This document shows, piece after piece, positions 32,065-39,968 of a stretch of 64,000 nucleotides of DNA. The stretch covers positions 1 through 64,000 of the forward strand of contig NZ_QGGR01000009.1 in the NCBI RefSeq assembly GCF_003148685.1, read 5' to 3'. A program made the translations under genes and the position numbers. Each line of letters begins with the position of its first letter. Position 1 is the first letter of the stretch. The notes under the pieces are model-generated. The model was given only the letters and a program-made list of their open reading frames with translations, did not search any database and was not told where the DNA came from. Source of the DNA: Actinoplanes xinjiangensis (GTDB lineage Bacteria; Actinomycetota; Actinomycetes; Mycobacteriales; Micromonosporaceae).

Positions 32065-32556
32065 ATGGTCACCGCCGTGATCGGCAGACTACTCAGTAAT
32101 CGATATGGCGCGGCCATCGGCGGTGTCGCCATCTTCTGTTTCGGCATGTTCGCCCTCGACGGCGGCGAGGTGAAGTGCGGCTCCTCGGTGATGAAGCCGG
32201 GCGACGAGTGCGTGGAGACCCGCAAGGGCAACTCGACGACGCGCAGCTTCGAGGAGCAGAAGTCGCACGACCAGCTGTTCCGGTACGGCGCGATCGGCGT
32301 GGGTGCGCTGATGTTCGTCGTGGGCACCGGCCTGATCGTCAAGCGGCATGTGCTGGACGCCGGTAAGGGCGACCAGGCGGTGGCAGCGGGCGACGGTCAC
32401 CCGCCGGTCCCGCCGCAGCCCCAGCCGTATGCCCAGCAGGGCGATCCCCAGCAGCAGGCGTATCCGCAGCAGCAGGCGTATCCCCAGCAGGGATATCCGC
32501 AGCAGGGATATCCGCAGCAGGCTCAGCCGCAGCAGTTCGGAGCGCCCCAACAGTGA
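32065..32556 (+). CDS. Membrane protein with Pro/Gln/Tyr-rich cytoplasmic tail
   Basis: A 163-residue protein with two membrane helices (about residues 14-31 and 74-92) around a short loop with two cysteines (EVKCGSSVMKPGDECVE). The tail after ~110 is low complexity: repeats of YPQQG and YPQQQA. The same layout is common in small actinomycete membrane proteins. No function can be assigned; the Gln/Pro tail may mediate protein contacts. Confidence 0.75.
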   Translation: MVTAVIGRLLSNRYGAAIGGVAIFCFGMFALDGGEVKCGSSVMKPGDECVETRKGNSTTRSFEEQKSHDQLFRYGAIGVGALMFVVGTGLIVKRHVLDAGKGDQAVAAGDGHPPVPPQPQPYAQQGDPQQQAYPQQQAYPQQGYPQQGYPQQAQPQQFGAPQQ

Positions 32557-32562
32557 TCGTCC

Positions 32563-32601
32563 GCCGGATCCGTCACCCGTCCACCGGGTGACGGATCCGG
32601 C
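32563..32601. terminator. Bidirectional terminator before tyrosinase gene end
   Basis: Perfect 17-bp stem GCCGGATCCGTCACCCG/CGGGTGACGGATCCGGC with a 5-nt loop between convergent stops. Confidence 0.88.
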
Positions 32602-32607
32602 GCACTC

Positions 32608-33429
32608 TCAGGCGTAGGTGTAGACGCTCCGATGATCGAGAACGGTCGCCGGGGTGACACCCGCCCACGGCTGCATGGTCTCGTTCAGGTCGATGACGCC
32701 GGACGTGTTCGCAGCCGGCATGTAGTGGGTGCCGTCGAAGCCCCACCGGGTCTGCCACCGAGCCCACAGCCGGTCGATGTTGCAGTGGTGCAGCCAGAAC
32801 ACCGGATCGTTGGGGGAGTCCTGCTGGCCCATGTGCCCGCCGACCCAGACGTGGACGGCGTTGTGCAGGTTCGGGGTCTGCCAGCCCTCCAGCCGGTTGC
32901 GCATGCCGCCGGAGGCCGAGCTGTTCCACGGCGCGGCGTCGTAGGCCGAGATGTTGAGCACCGAGTTGACCTGCGTCGAGGTGGGCAGGGTGGTGTTCCC
33001 CATGGCCCGACGCAGCGACGTCGACGACGACGAGCTGACGGTGATGCGCCAGTTCGCGGAGCCGGCGAACGGGCCGGTGGTGACCGCGCCGTTGCCGCCG
33101 GAGCCGTTGCCGCCCATGAAGTCGGCGGTGAACGGGACGCCACTCGTGGTCCGGTCGGTGGTCCAGTCCCAGTACGGGACGTTGACAGCCGGGTCGATCG
33201 CCTGGAGCGCCTTCTCGAACTCGATCAGGTACTGCCGGTGCCAGGGCAGGAACGACGGGGACTGGTGGGCGTACCGGATCCCGCCGACCGCGGCGAAGTA
33301 GTTGATGTGCGTGGTGACGAACCAGTCGTAGTTACGGCCGGTGGTCTGCGCCTTCAGCCGCTTCACGGCGGCGACGAACGCGGCCCTCTCGGCGGCGGTC
33401 AGGTCACGTGCGTTCTTGCGTACGCCCAT
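32608..33429 (-). CDS. melC2: Tyrosinase (melanin synthesis)
   Basis: A 273-residue type 3 copper enzyme that hydroxylates tyrosine and oxidises dopa to dopaquinone, leading to melanin. Copper A ligands are His41 (THINYF), His55 (RYAHQS) and His64 (PWHRQY). Copper B ligands are His189 and His193 (NLHNAVHVWVGGHM) and His215 (FWLHHCNIDRLW). No signal peptide of its own: Streptomyces MelC2 is carried out by its Tat-exported partner MelC1, whose gene ends 2 nt upstream here. Length and motifs match the secreted Streptomyces type. Confidence 0.95.
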   Translation of the reverse strand: MGVRKNARDLTAAERAAFVAAVKRLKAQTTGRNYDWFVTTHINYFAAVGGIRYAHQSPSFLPWHRQYLIEFEKALQAIDPAVNVPYWDWTTDRTTSGVPFTADFMGGNGSGGNGAVTTGPFAGSANWRITVSSSSSTSLRRAMGNTTLPTSTQVNSVLNISAYDAAPWNSSASGGMRNRLEGWQTPNLHNAVHVWVGGHMGQQDSPNDPVFWLHHCNIDRLWARWQTRWGFDGTHYMPAANTSGVIDLNETMQPWAGVTPATVLDHRSVYTYA

Positions 33430-33431
33430 GG

Positions 33432-33872
33432 TCAGCTCCCGTGCTCGTGGCCGACGCCGGCCAGGGCGGTCAGTTCGGTGTCGCCGAGCACGTCGACGGC
33501 GCGTTTGGTGAGTTCGAGCAGCCCGCCGCGGTTGCGGTCGGTGTCGATGAGCACCGGCTGGTAGTGGTTGATCGCACTGATGAACCCGATCGTCGCGCCG
33601 GGCAGATCGACCTCCATGACGGACAGCTTCCGGTCGTTGATCCAGACCTCGTGCGACCGTGACCGGCCCCGGGCGAGCGACCGGACCTCCTGGGCGCCGA
33701 CGTGCACGCCGCGGATCCGCTTGCCCCGGTATTCGAGCTCGAAGTCGCGTGGGTCCTTACCGGCCGCCGGAGTGGCGAGCATTTGTGCGCCGGCGACTCC
33801 ACTGACGACGGCCGCGGTGGCGGCGCCATAGCGAAGAACATCGCGTCTATTGACCGACGTTGATGGCGTCAT
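33432..33872 (-). CDS. melC1: Tyrosinase copper chaperone/cofactor with Tat signal
   Basis: A 146-residue MelC1-type caddie protein. The N-terminus NRRDVLRYGAATAAVVSG is a twin-arginine signal. The body (EVWINDRKLSVMEVDLPGA, SAINHYQPV) matches the MelC1 fold that delivers copper to apo-tyrosinase and carries it through the Tat pathway. ATG 33872 follows GGAGAG; upstream in-frame codons are not homologous. First gene of the melC operon. Confidence 0.92.
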   Translation of the reverse strand: MTPSTSVNRRDVLRYGAATAAVVSGVAGAQMLATPAAGKDPRDFELEYRGKRIRGVHVGAQEVRSLARGRSRSHEVWINDRKLSVMEVDLPGATIGFISAINHYQPVLIDTDRNRGGLLELTKRAVDVLGDTELTALAGVGHEHGS

Positions 33873-34212
33873 TGTATGACTCTCCGAAGAATTGTTTTGC
33901 AATGCCTTTTGGGCAGCTCGGAGCGGGTCCCCCACCGCTCCGGCGCAACCGAACATACAGCAGCACCGCAACCTTCTCCGGAATGGTGGCGTAGCCCACA
34001 GATAGGCGTTCTTAATGCCTTAACGATTGTTTAATCGACGGCATATTTCGAGCGCTGAAATGGTCCGAATCCGGAGAGTGAGCGCCGGTGTGCCGGGATC
34101 GCGCAGGAAGAAGGTGTTATCGACGGTTCCGGAACCCGTCCCCATTGACCGGCGACCATCGAACTATTAACAATATTTTCAATATTGACGCCTCTCCCCC
34201 AGGAGGATCCCC
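33873..34212. other. AT-rich divergent promoter region (melC / GH16)
   Basis: 340 bp between divergent genes, no coding frame. Unusually AT-rich for the window, with CGATT-N4-AATCG at 34024-34037 and the CAATATT palindrome near the GH16 start (separate entry). The melC leader holds its SD at about 33878. Confidence 0.6.
34171..34187. promoter_or_regulatory. Palindrome in GH16 promoter
   Basis: CAATATT-TTC-AATATTG, perfect 7-bp arms, 26 nt upstream of the GH16 start codon. Placed to block transcription or translation initiation; binding factor unknown. Confidence 0.5.
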
Positions 34213-35460
34213 ATGCGTGGGTTACGCACTCTGCTGGGCGCAGCCGTCGTTGCGATAACGCTGGCCGGCAGCCTGACCATCGCCTCCCAGAGCGACACGG
34301 CGGACGCCGCCGTCGGGCCGGTGACCTGGTCCGACGAGTTCAACGGCGCGGCCGGCGCGGCGATCGACGGTGCGAAGTGGAACTTCGACGTCGGCGGTGG
34401 CGGCTTCGGCAACAGCGAGCTCCAGTACTACACCAACTCCACGAACAACGTCCGCCAGGACGGCCAGGGCCACCTCGCGATCACCGCGCGCAAGGAGAAC
34501 CCGTCCAACCTCCAGTGCTGGTACGGCACGTGCCAGTACACCTCCGGCCGGATCCTCACCTCCGGCAAGTTCACCCAGCGCTACGGCCGGTTCGAGGCCA
34601 GCATCAAGGTGCCGCGGGGGCAGGGCATCTGGCCCGCGTTCTGGATGCTCGGCGACAACCTGGGCAGCGTCGGCTGGCCGCAGTCCGGCGAGATCGACAT
34701 CATGGAGAACGTCGGCAAGGAGCCGAACAAGCTCTACGGCACGGTCCACGGACCCGGCTACTCCGGCGGCAGCGCCATCGGGGGCAGCCGGACCCTCTCC
34801 GCGCCGCTCGGAGATGCCTTCCACTCGTACGCGGTGGAATGGTCGCCGAACCTGATCGTCTGGTACCTCGACGGCAGTGAGTACTTCCGGGTCACCCCGG
34901 CCTCGCTGGGCGGCCGTCAGTGGGTCTTCGACCACCCGTTCTTCCTGATCCTCAACGTGGCGGTCGGCGGCAACTGGCCGGGCAGCCCGGACGCCTCCAC
35001 CTCGTTCCCGCAGACCATGCTGGTCGACTGGGTGCGCGTCTCGGCCTGGAACGACTCGACCACTCCGCCCCCGGCCGGCGGCAACGCCCTGAAGAGCAAC
35101 CTCAACGGCAAGTGCATCGACATCCCCGGCGGTACGGCCAACGACGGCGCCCGCCTCCAGATGTACGACTGCAACGGCACCGCCGCCCAGCAGTGGGCCG
35201 CCAACAGCGACGGGACGATGCGGGCGCTCGGCAAGTGCATGGACCCGGCCGGCGGCGCGCTGACCAACGGCACCCCGGTCCAGCTGGTCACCTGCAACGG
35301 CAACCCGGTGCAGCGGTTCACCCTCTCCGCCGCCGGTGACCTGGTGAACGTCTCGGCCAACAAGTGCGTGGACATCGCCGGCTGGAACAACGCCAACGGT
35401 GCCCAGCTCCAGCTCTGGGACTGCGGCGGCACCGCCAACCAGAAGTGGACCCGGGCCTGA
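34213..35460 (+). CDS. Secreted GH16 beta-glucanase with ricin-type lectin domain
   Basis: A 415-residue exported enzyme. Signal peptide to about residue 33, then a GH16 jelly-roll (about 36-285) with the catalytic EIDIME box: nucleophile Glu160, helper Asp162, acid/base Glu165. The spacing ExDxxE and the surrounding GIWPAFWMLG fit endo-1,3-beta-glucanases (laminarinases). A ricin-type CBM13 trefoil (about 290-415) follows with QQW, and QKW near the end. Such enzymes degrade fungal or algal beta-1,3-glucan. AGGAGG lies 7 nt before ATG 34213. Confidence 0.92.
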   Translation: MRGLRTLLGAAVVAITLAGSLTIASQSDTADAAVGPVTWSDEFNGAAGAAIDGAKWNFDVGGGGFGNSELQYYTNSTNNVRQDGQGHLAITARKENPSNLQCWYGTCQYTSGRILTSGKFTQRYGRFEASIKVPRGQGIWPAFWMLGDNLGSVGWPQSGEIDIMENVGKEPNKLYGTVHGPGYSGGSAIGGSRTLSAPLGDAFHSYAVEWSPNLIVWYLDGSEYFRVTPASLGGRQWVFDHPFFLILNVAVGGNWPGSPDASTSFPQTMLVDWVRVSAWNDSTTPPPAGGNALKSNLNGKCIDIPGGTANDGARLQMYDCNGTAAQQWAANSDGTMRALGKCMDPAGGALTNGTPVQLVTCNGNPVQRFTLSAAGDLVNVSANKCVDIAGWNNANGAQLQLWDCGGTANQKWTRA

Positions 35461-35472
35461 CCGGAGACACCG

Positions 35473-35505
35473 AAGGGGCGCCGCGGATTCTCCGCGGCGC
35501 CCCTT
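35473..35505. terminator. Bidirectional terminator, GH16 / LCP genes
   Basis: Perfect 14-bp stem AAGGGGCGCCGCGG/CCGCGGCGCCCCTT with a 5-nt loop, plus a T after it and A before it, between convergent stops. Confidence 0.88.
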
Positions 35506-35523
35506 TCCGGTTCTGGTGGAGGG

Positions 35524-36681
35524 CTAGCTGTCCATGTTGACGATGCCCGGGTTGTCGAGCAGGAACTGGGCGACCCGGTCCTCCTTGACGGCCGCGAAGA
35601 AGTCCTCGGCCACCGATACCGGGCGGAACTCCTCACCGAGGTAGCCGGTGTTGTTCGCCGGGTTCTCGTACTTGCCGCCGCCGGGCAGCTTGACCGTGAC
35701 CATGTCGTCGACGTTGACGTCCTTGAGCGCCAGCGCCCACTCGATCGGGCTGTTGCCGCCACCGGCGAAGGTCAGCGACTTGCCCGCCGCGTCCAGGATC
35801 TTCGTCATCTTGCCGACGTCGGTGATGACGCCCTTGCTCATCGCCTCTTTGGCCATGGCCTTGATGAACTGCTGCTGGTGCCGCTGCCGGTCGTAGTCGC
35901 TCATCGCGACGCCCTCGACGTTGGGGTACCGCTGGCGGACGTAGTCGAGCGCCTGCCACGGCTGGAGCCGGACCGGCTTGGTGCTCTTCTTGTAGTACGC
36001 CTGGGGCCCGGTGTACGGGTGTTCGCACTTGGAGGTGACCGGGCAGCTCGCCTTGCGCGGCCGCTGTCTGCCCTCCGGCGTCAGGTGCTCCGACTTCACG
36101 TCCATGTCGATGACCATCGACACGCCGCCCAGCGCCTCGACCATGTCCTTGAAGCCGCCGAAGTTGATGATCGCCGCGGCGTCGAACTGCTCGATCCCGG
36201 TGTAGTTGCGGACCGTCTTGGAGAGCAGCTTGAAGCCGTTGGTGACGTCGATCTTGCCGTCCACCTGGCTGCCCAGCGCCATCGCTGAGTTGATCTTCCC
36301 GCGGTGTGCCCGGACACCGGAATTCGAGTCGGCGGGGATCTCCACATACAGGTCGCGGGGCATCGAGAAGAGGTACGCCGTGCTCATGTCGGCCGGAATG
36401 TGCGCGATCAGGATCGAGTCGGACAGCGGCGGAGTCTCCGGCTTACGCGGGTCGATACCGACGAGCAGGATCGTCAGCGGGCCCTCGATGTCTTCCTTCT
36501 TCGACGCCGCCTGTGCGGCGTCGCCGTCGAGCAGGCCCTCGTTGGTGATGCCGCTGGTGTACTTGGCGATCAGGGTCTGGCCGGTGACCAGCGTGCCGCC
36601 GCTGACGATGAGCAGGACGGCGCCGAAGGCGGCACACAGCCTCGCCCACAGTGGCGTGCGGCGTTTCGTTGACTTGGGCAA
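35524..36681 (-). CDS. LytR-CpsA-Psr (LCP) family cell-wall glycopolymer ligase
   Basis: A ~385-residue type II membrane protein: short basic cytoplasmic start, one membrane helix (about 15-37) and an extracellular LCP domain. Conserved elements are LLVGIDPRKPETPPLSDSIL (pyrophosphate/Asp site), LFSMPRDLYVEIP with its Arg, HRGKINSAMALG, and DYVRQRYPNVEG with YDRQRHQQQFI near the end. LCP enzymes transfer undecaprenyl-linked glycopolymers onto peptidoglycan. TTG 36681 is preferred as start because AGGAG lies 5 nt before it; a GTG at 36714 is possible. No glycopolymer synthesis genes are adjacent. Confidence 0.88.
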   Translation of the reverse strand: MPKSTKRRTPLWARLCAAFGAVLLIVSGGTLVTGQTLIAKYTSGITNEGLLDGDAAQAASKKEDIEGPLTILLVGIDPRKPETPPLSDSILIAHIPADMSTAYLFSMPRDLYVEIPADSNSGVRAHRGKINSAMALGSQVDGKIDVTNGFKLLSKTVRNYTGIEQFDAAAIINFGGFKDMVEALGGVSMVIDMDVKSEHLTPEGRQRPRKASCPVTSKCEHPYTGPQAYYKKSTKPVRLQPWQALDYVRQRYPNVEGVAMSDYDRQRHQQQFIKAMAKEAMSKGVITDVGKMTKILDAAGKSLTFAGGGNSPIEWALALKDVNVDDMVTVKLPGGGKYENPANNTGYLGEEFRPVSVAEDFFAAVKEDRVAQFLLDNPGIVNMDS

Positions 36682-36825
36682 CCCGTCTCCTAGCCCCGCT
36701 CCGACATCGAACACGCATGATCCCACGCTCTGGCAACACCGAGGCAACCATCGCCGGGGCCGAGGTGACCGGTGCCACCTTAGTTGCAGTACGGCCCGAA
36801 GCCCCACCGGGTTCGATCGGCGCTA

Positions 36826-36854
36826 TTTACTTATACAGTTAACAGTCCTAATAA
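36826..36854 (+). promoter_or_regulatory. Chitinase promoter, probably giving a leaderless mRNA
   Basis: -35-like TTTACT (36826-36831), 17-nt spacer, -10-like TAATAA (36849-36854). Transcription would start about 7 nt downstream, at the ATG itself (36861); no ribosome-binding site is present. The spacer carries ACAGTTAACAGTCC, matching the chitinase operon promoter at 27725-27753. Confidence 0.6.
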
Positions 36855-36860
36855 TTAGCC

Positions 36861-38255
36861 ATGCGTCGATCCGTACTCCTCGCGTCGGCGGTATCGCTGG
36901 CCGCCGCATGTTCCCTCGTCTATGTCGCCTCCACCGCGAGCGCCGCCGTGGCGTGCGCCCCGTCCTGGAGCGCCTCCGCCGTTTACGTCAAGGACAACGT
37001 CGCCTCCAAGGGCGGCAACAACTACACCGCCAAGTGGTGGACCCAGGGTGAGGACCCGGTCGCCAAGAGCGGGCAGTGGGACGTCTGGATCAACAACGGG
37101 ACCTGTGGCGGCACGACCAACCCGTCACCGTCCAGCCCGTCACCGTCGAGATCGCCCTCCACGTCGCCGAGCCCCTCCACCTCGCCGAGTCCGTCCACCT
37201 CGCCGAGCACCCCGATCCCCGTCGGTGGCCTGCCGAAGCACGCGCTCATCGGCTATCTGCACGCCAGCTTCGCCAACGGCGCCGGCTACCTGAAGATGGC
37301 CGACGTGCCCGCCGAGTGGGACATCATCAACCTGTCGTTCGGCGAACCGACCAGCGTCACCTCCGGCGACATCCGGTTCACGCTCTGCCCGGCCACCGAG
37401 TGCCCCGGCGTGGAGACCGAGGCCGAGTTCATCGCCGCGATCAAGGCGAAGCGCCAGGCCGGCAAGAAGGTGCTGCTCTCGATCGGCGGCCAGAACGGTC
37501 AGGTGCAGCTCACCACCACCGCGGCCCGGGACAGGTTCGTCAGCTCGGTCAGCGCGATCATCGACAGGTACGGGCTGGACGGCGTCGACGTCGACTTCGA
37601 GGGCCACTCGCTGTCGCTGAACACCGGCGACACCGACTTCAAGAACCCGACCACCCCGGTCATCGTCAACCTGATCAGCGCACTGCGGTCGCTGAAGGCC
37701 CGATACGGCGCCGGTTTCGTCCTGACCATGGCCCCGGAGACGTTCTTCGTCCAGCTCGGCTACCAGTACTACGGTTCGGGCCCGTGGGGCGGCCAGGACC
37801 CGCGCGCCGGGTCGTACCTGCCGGTCATCCACGCGCTGCGCAACGACATCACCGTGCTGCACGTGCAGGACTACAACTCCGGCCCGATCATGGGCCTGGA
37901 CAACCAGTACCACTCGATGGGTGGCGCCGACTTCCACATCGCGATGACCGACATGCTGCTGGCCGGCTTCCCGGTCGCGGGCAACACCGCCAACGTGTTC
38001 CCCGGGCTGCGTGAGGATCAGATCGCGTTCGGCGCACCCAGCTCGGTCAGCGCGGGCAACGGACACGTCGCGCCGGCCGGTGTGCAGCAGGCGGTGAACT
38101 GCCTGGTCAAGGGTTCGAACTGTGGCGGCTACACGCCGCGGAGCGGTCTCAACCCGGACTTCCGGGGTCTGATGACCTGGTCGATCAACTGGGACCGGTT
38201 CTACGGCTGGGAGTTCAAGAACAGCCACGAGCCGTTCCTCAACGCCCTCAACTGA
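36861..38255 (+). CDS. Secreted GH18 chitinase with N-terminal chitin-binding domain
   Basis: A 464-residue exported chitinase. Signal peptide to about 29, CBM5/12-like module ~30-83 (SWSASAVYVKDN, YTAKWWTQGE), Ser-Pro-Thr linker (88-118), then a GH18 barrel with the complete LDGVDVDFE motif (Asp240, Asp243, Asp245, acid Glu247). Closely related in all parts to 26419-27687, including the end MTWSINWD. It lacks a ribosome-binding site and appears to be leaderless. Its promoter core matches the chitinase operon. Confidence 0.92.
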   Translation: MRRSVLLASAVSLAAACSLVYVASTASAAVACAPSWSASAVYVKDNVASKGGNNYTAKWWTQGEDPVAKSGQWDVWINNGTCGGTTNPSPSSPSPSRSPSTSPSPSTSPSPSTSPSTPIPVGGLPKHALIGYLHASFANGAGYLKMADVPAEWDIINLSFGEPTSVTSGDIRFTLCPATECPGVETEAEFIAAIKAKRQAGKKVLLSIGGQNGQVQLTTTAARDRFVSSVSAIIDRYGLDGVDVDFEGHSLSLNTGDTDFKNPTTPVIVNLISALRSLKARYGAGFVLTMAPETFFVQLGYQYYGSGPWGGQDPRAGSYLPVIHALRNDITVLHVQDYNSGPIMGLDNQYHSMGGADFHIAMTDMLLAGFPVAGNTANVFPGLREDQIAFGAPSSVSAGNGHVAPAGVQQAVNCLVKGSNCGGYTPRSGLNPDFRGLMTWSINWDRFYGWEFKNSHEPFLNALN

Positions 38256-38274
38256 TTTCGGCGAGACCGATGAG

Positions 38275-38320
38275 TTCGTGTCGGCAGCCCGGTCTACTCA
38301 ACCGAGACTGCCGACACGAA
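38275..38320 (+). terminator. Long hairpin after third chitinase gene
   Basis: Perfect 13-bp arms TTCGTGTCGGCAG/CTGCCGACACGAA around a 20-nt centre that itself pairs CGGT/ACCG. It ends 12 nt before the next start codon, so it could also act in that gene's leader. Confidence 0.6.
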
Positions 38321-38332
38321 AGGGCCGCCATC

Positions 38333-38944
38333 ATGGCTAAGGTCATCTCCACCCTGTTCATCTCCGCCGACGGCGTCGCCGAGATCGACCCGGACTGGCA
38401 TTTCCCGTACTTCGACGAGAACATGGGCCGCGCGGTCAGCGAGGACTACGACACCGCCGACGTGCTGCTGATCGGGCGGACGACGTACGACAGCTTCGCC
38501 GGCGCATGGCCCGATCGCGAGGCCGCCGGCGGCGACGACGCACCGTTCGCCAAGCAGCTCGGCGACATGCGCAAAGTGGTCGCGTCCCGGCAGAACCTAA
38601 AGTTCACCTGGCGCAACTCGGAGCTCATCGACGGCGAGCTCACCGACGCCGTCCGGGCGCTGAAGGCGGACGAGGGCATCAAGGGCATCGTCATCCCGGG
38701 CTCCCTCGACGTCGTGCACCAGCTGCTCGCCGCCGGCCTGATCGACGAGCTGCGCCTGCTCATCCACCCGGTGGCGGCCGGCAAGGGCGAGAAGCTGTTC
38801 GTCGAGGGCGCCCCGGTCCAGCACCTGAAGGTGCTCGCGACCGAGGCCTTCCCGACCGGGGTGATCCGGGTGATCTACGCGCCCGTCGAGCCGCCCGCCC
38901 CGGCCGGATACGAGGACGTCAAGGACTTCCCCGAGGGGAACTGA
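38333..38944 (+). CDS. Dihydrofolate reductase-fold (RibD C-terminal-like) protein
   Basis: A 203-residue protein of the RibD-C/YyaP type: STLFISADGVAEID at the start, the LLIGRTTYDSFAGAWP core that contacts NADPH, and the KGIVIPGSLDVVHQLL and LIDELRLLIHPVAAGKGEKLF closing parts. Such stand-alone proteins have the reductase fold but their substrates are mostly unknown, and they are neither true FolA nor riboflavin enzymes. AAAGGG lies just upstream of ATG 38333. Confidence 0.88.
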   Translation: MAKVISTLFISADGVAEIDPDWHFPYFDENMGRAVSEDYDTADVLLIGRTTYDSFAGAWPDREAAGGDDAPFAKQLGDMRKVVASRQNLKFTWRNSELIDGELTDAVRALKADEGIKGIVIPGSLDVVHQLLAAGLIDELRLLIHPVAAGKGEKLFVEGAPVQHLKVLATEAFPTGVIRVIYAPVEPPAPAGYEDVKDFPEGN

Positions 38945-38990
38945 CGATCAGCGGACGCAGCGGGCGTACCCGGTGCCGGCCACGCTGAGG

Positions 38991-39395
38991 TCAGTTCTGC
39001 TTGGTCTCCCAGAAGATCTTGGAGATCTCCTCGATCTTCCCGAGCAGCTGATCGGCCACGGCCGGGTCGGCCGAGCCCTTGGCGCCGCCGGCCCCGGCCA
39101 GCTTGGTCGCCTCGTTGAACAGCCGGTGCAGCTGCGGGTACTTCTCGAAGTGCGGGGCCTTGAAGTAGTCGGTCCACAGCACCCACAGGTGGTGCTTGAC
39201 CAGCTCGGCCCGCTGCTCCTTGATGATCAGCGCCCGGGTACGGAACTCCGGGTCCTCGTTCGCCTGGTACTTCTCGGCGATCGCCTTGATCGACTCGGCC
39301 TCGATCCGGGCCTGGGCCGGGTCGTAGACGCCACACGGCAGGTCGCAGTGGGCGCTCACGACGGTGCGCGGGGTGAACAGGCGGGGCAGTCGCAT
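38991..39395 (-). CDS. sodN: Nickel superoxide dismutase
   Basis: A 134-residue NiSOD precursor. A 15-residue leader (MRLPRLFTPRTVVSA) precedes the mature N-terminus HCDLPCGVYDPAQAR, the nickel hook: His16, Cys17 and Cys21 of the precursor become His1, Cys2 and Cys6. The helical body matches family length (about 117 residues mature). It removes cytosolic superoxide. The leader must be cut by a dedicated protease (SodX in Streptomyces), normally encoded next door, yet no sodX is seen here. The start overlaps the upstream flavin-reductase stop by one base (TGATG), so the two are co-translated. Nur-type nickel control is expected, no site confirmed. Confidence 0.95.
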   Translation of the reverse strand: MRLPRLFTPRTVVSAHCDLPCGVYDPAQARIEAESIKAIAEKYQANEDPEFRTRALIIKEQRAELVKHHLWVLWTDYFKAPHFEKYPQLHRLFNEATKLAGAGGAKGSADPAVADQLLGKIEEISKIFWETKQN

Positions 39396-39898
39396 CAGTA
39401 ATCGTCTCCGTCTTCGTGGACAAGGAACTCGCGGTCGTGGTGGACGAGCCGGCCACCGGCGGGGCCGAGCAGCACGTCGAGGATCGCGGCGACGACGACG
39501 GTCGAGTCGCCGACTCCGATCAGATGCAGCGGTGCGACCCGGAGGTTCGCCTGCGCGCCGGGCAGGAACGGCTCACCGGTCGGCAGCACGTCCCAGCCCT
39601 GCTCCGGGGTGAAACGCGACCCGCCGTCGCGGGCGAAGTCGTGAGCCAGTCCGGCATGCGCCGAGCCCAGCAGATTGACGGTGAAGCTCGGCGCGTCGAG
39701 GATCACCCGCGCCGAGCGTCCGCCCATCACCGAGAACGACAACGCGGGCGGCTCGAGCGACACCGACGCCACGCTCGACGCGGTGAGCCCGGCCGGCCCC
39801 CGTGGCCCGGCCGCGGCGATCACCGCGACCCCGGTCGGGAAGCGGCGGAAGGCGGCCTTCATCCGCTCCCCGATACCGGTATCGATGCTGCTCAACAA
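39395..39898 (-). CDS. Flavin reductase-like domain protein
   Basis: A 167-residue FMN-binding split-barrel protein of the flavin reductase family. FRRFPTGVAVIAA, AGLTASSVASVSLEPPALSFS and the FTVNLLGSAHAGLAHDFA segment are characteristic. Normally such proteins supply reduced FMN to a monooxygenase; no monooxygenase is adjacent. It is the first gene of a unit with sodN, coupled by TGATG. A TTG at 39898 is the likely start, with GAGGGA shortly upstream; ATG 39862 is a shorter choice. The pairing with a superoxide dismutase makes sense if the reductase leaks superoxide, but that is an inference. Confidence 0.82.
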   Translation of the reverse strand: MLSSIDTGIGERMKAAFRRFPTGVAVIAAAGPRGPAGLTASSVASVSLEPPALSFSVMGGRSARVILDAPSFTVNLLGSAHAGLAHDFARDGGSRFTPEQGWDVLPTGEPFLPGAQANLRVAPLHLIGVGDSTVVVAAILDVLLGPAGGRLVHHDREFLVHEDGDDY

Positions 39899-39968
39899 AA
39901 TCCCTCGCCCCTCGCAACCGTCCGGGACGACGCTAGAACCTCAACCTGGATTGAGGTCAACTTCCGCC

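Noticed and set aside
38945..38990. sodX gene beside sodN
   Set aside because: Only 46 bp lie between sodN and the convergent reductase-fold gene, and no peptidase frame occurs nearby.
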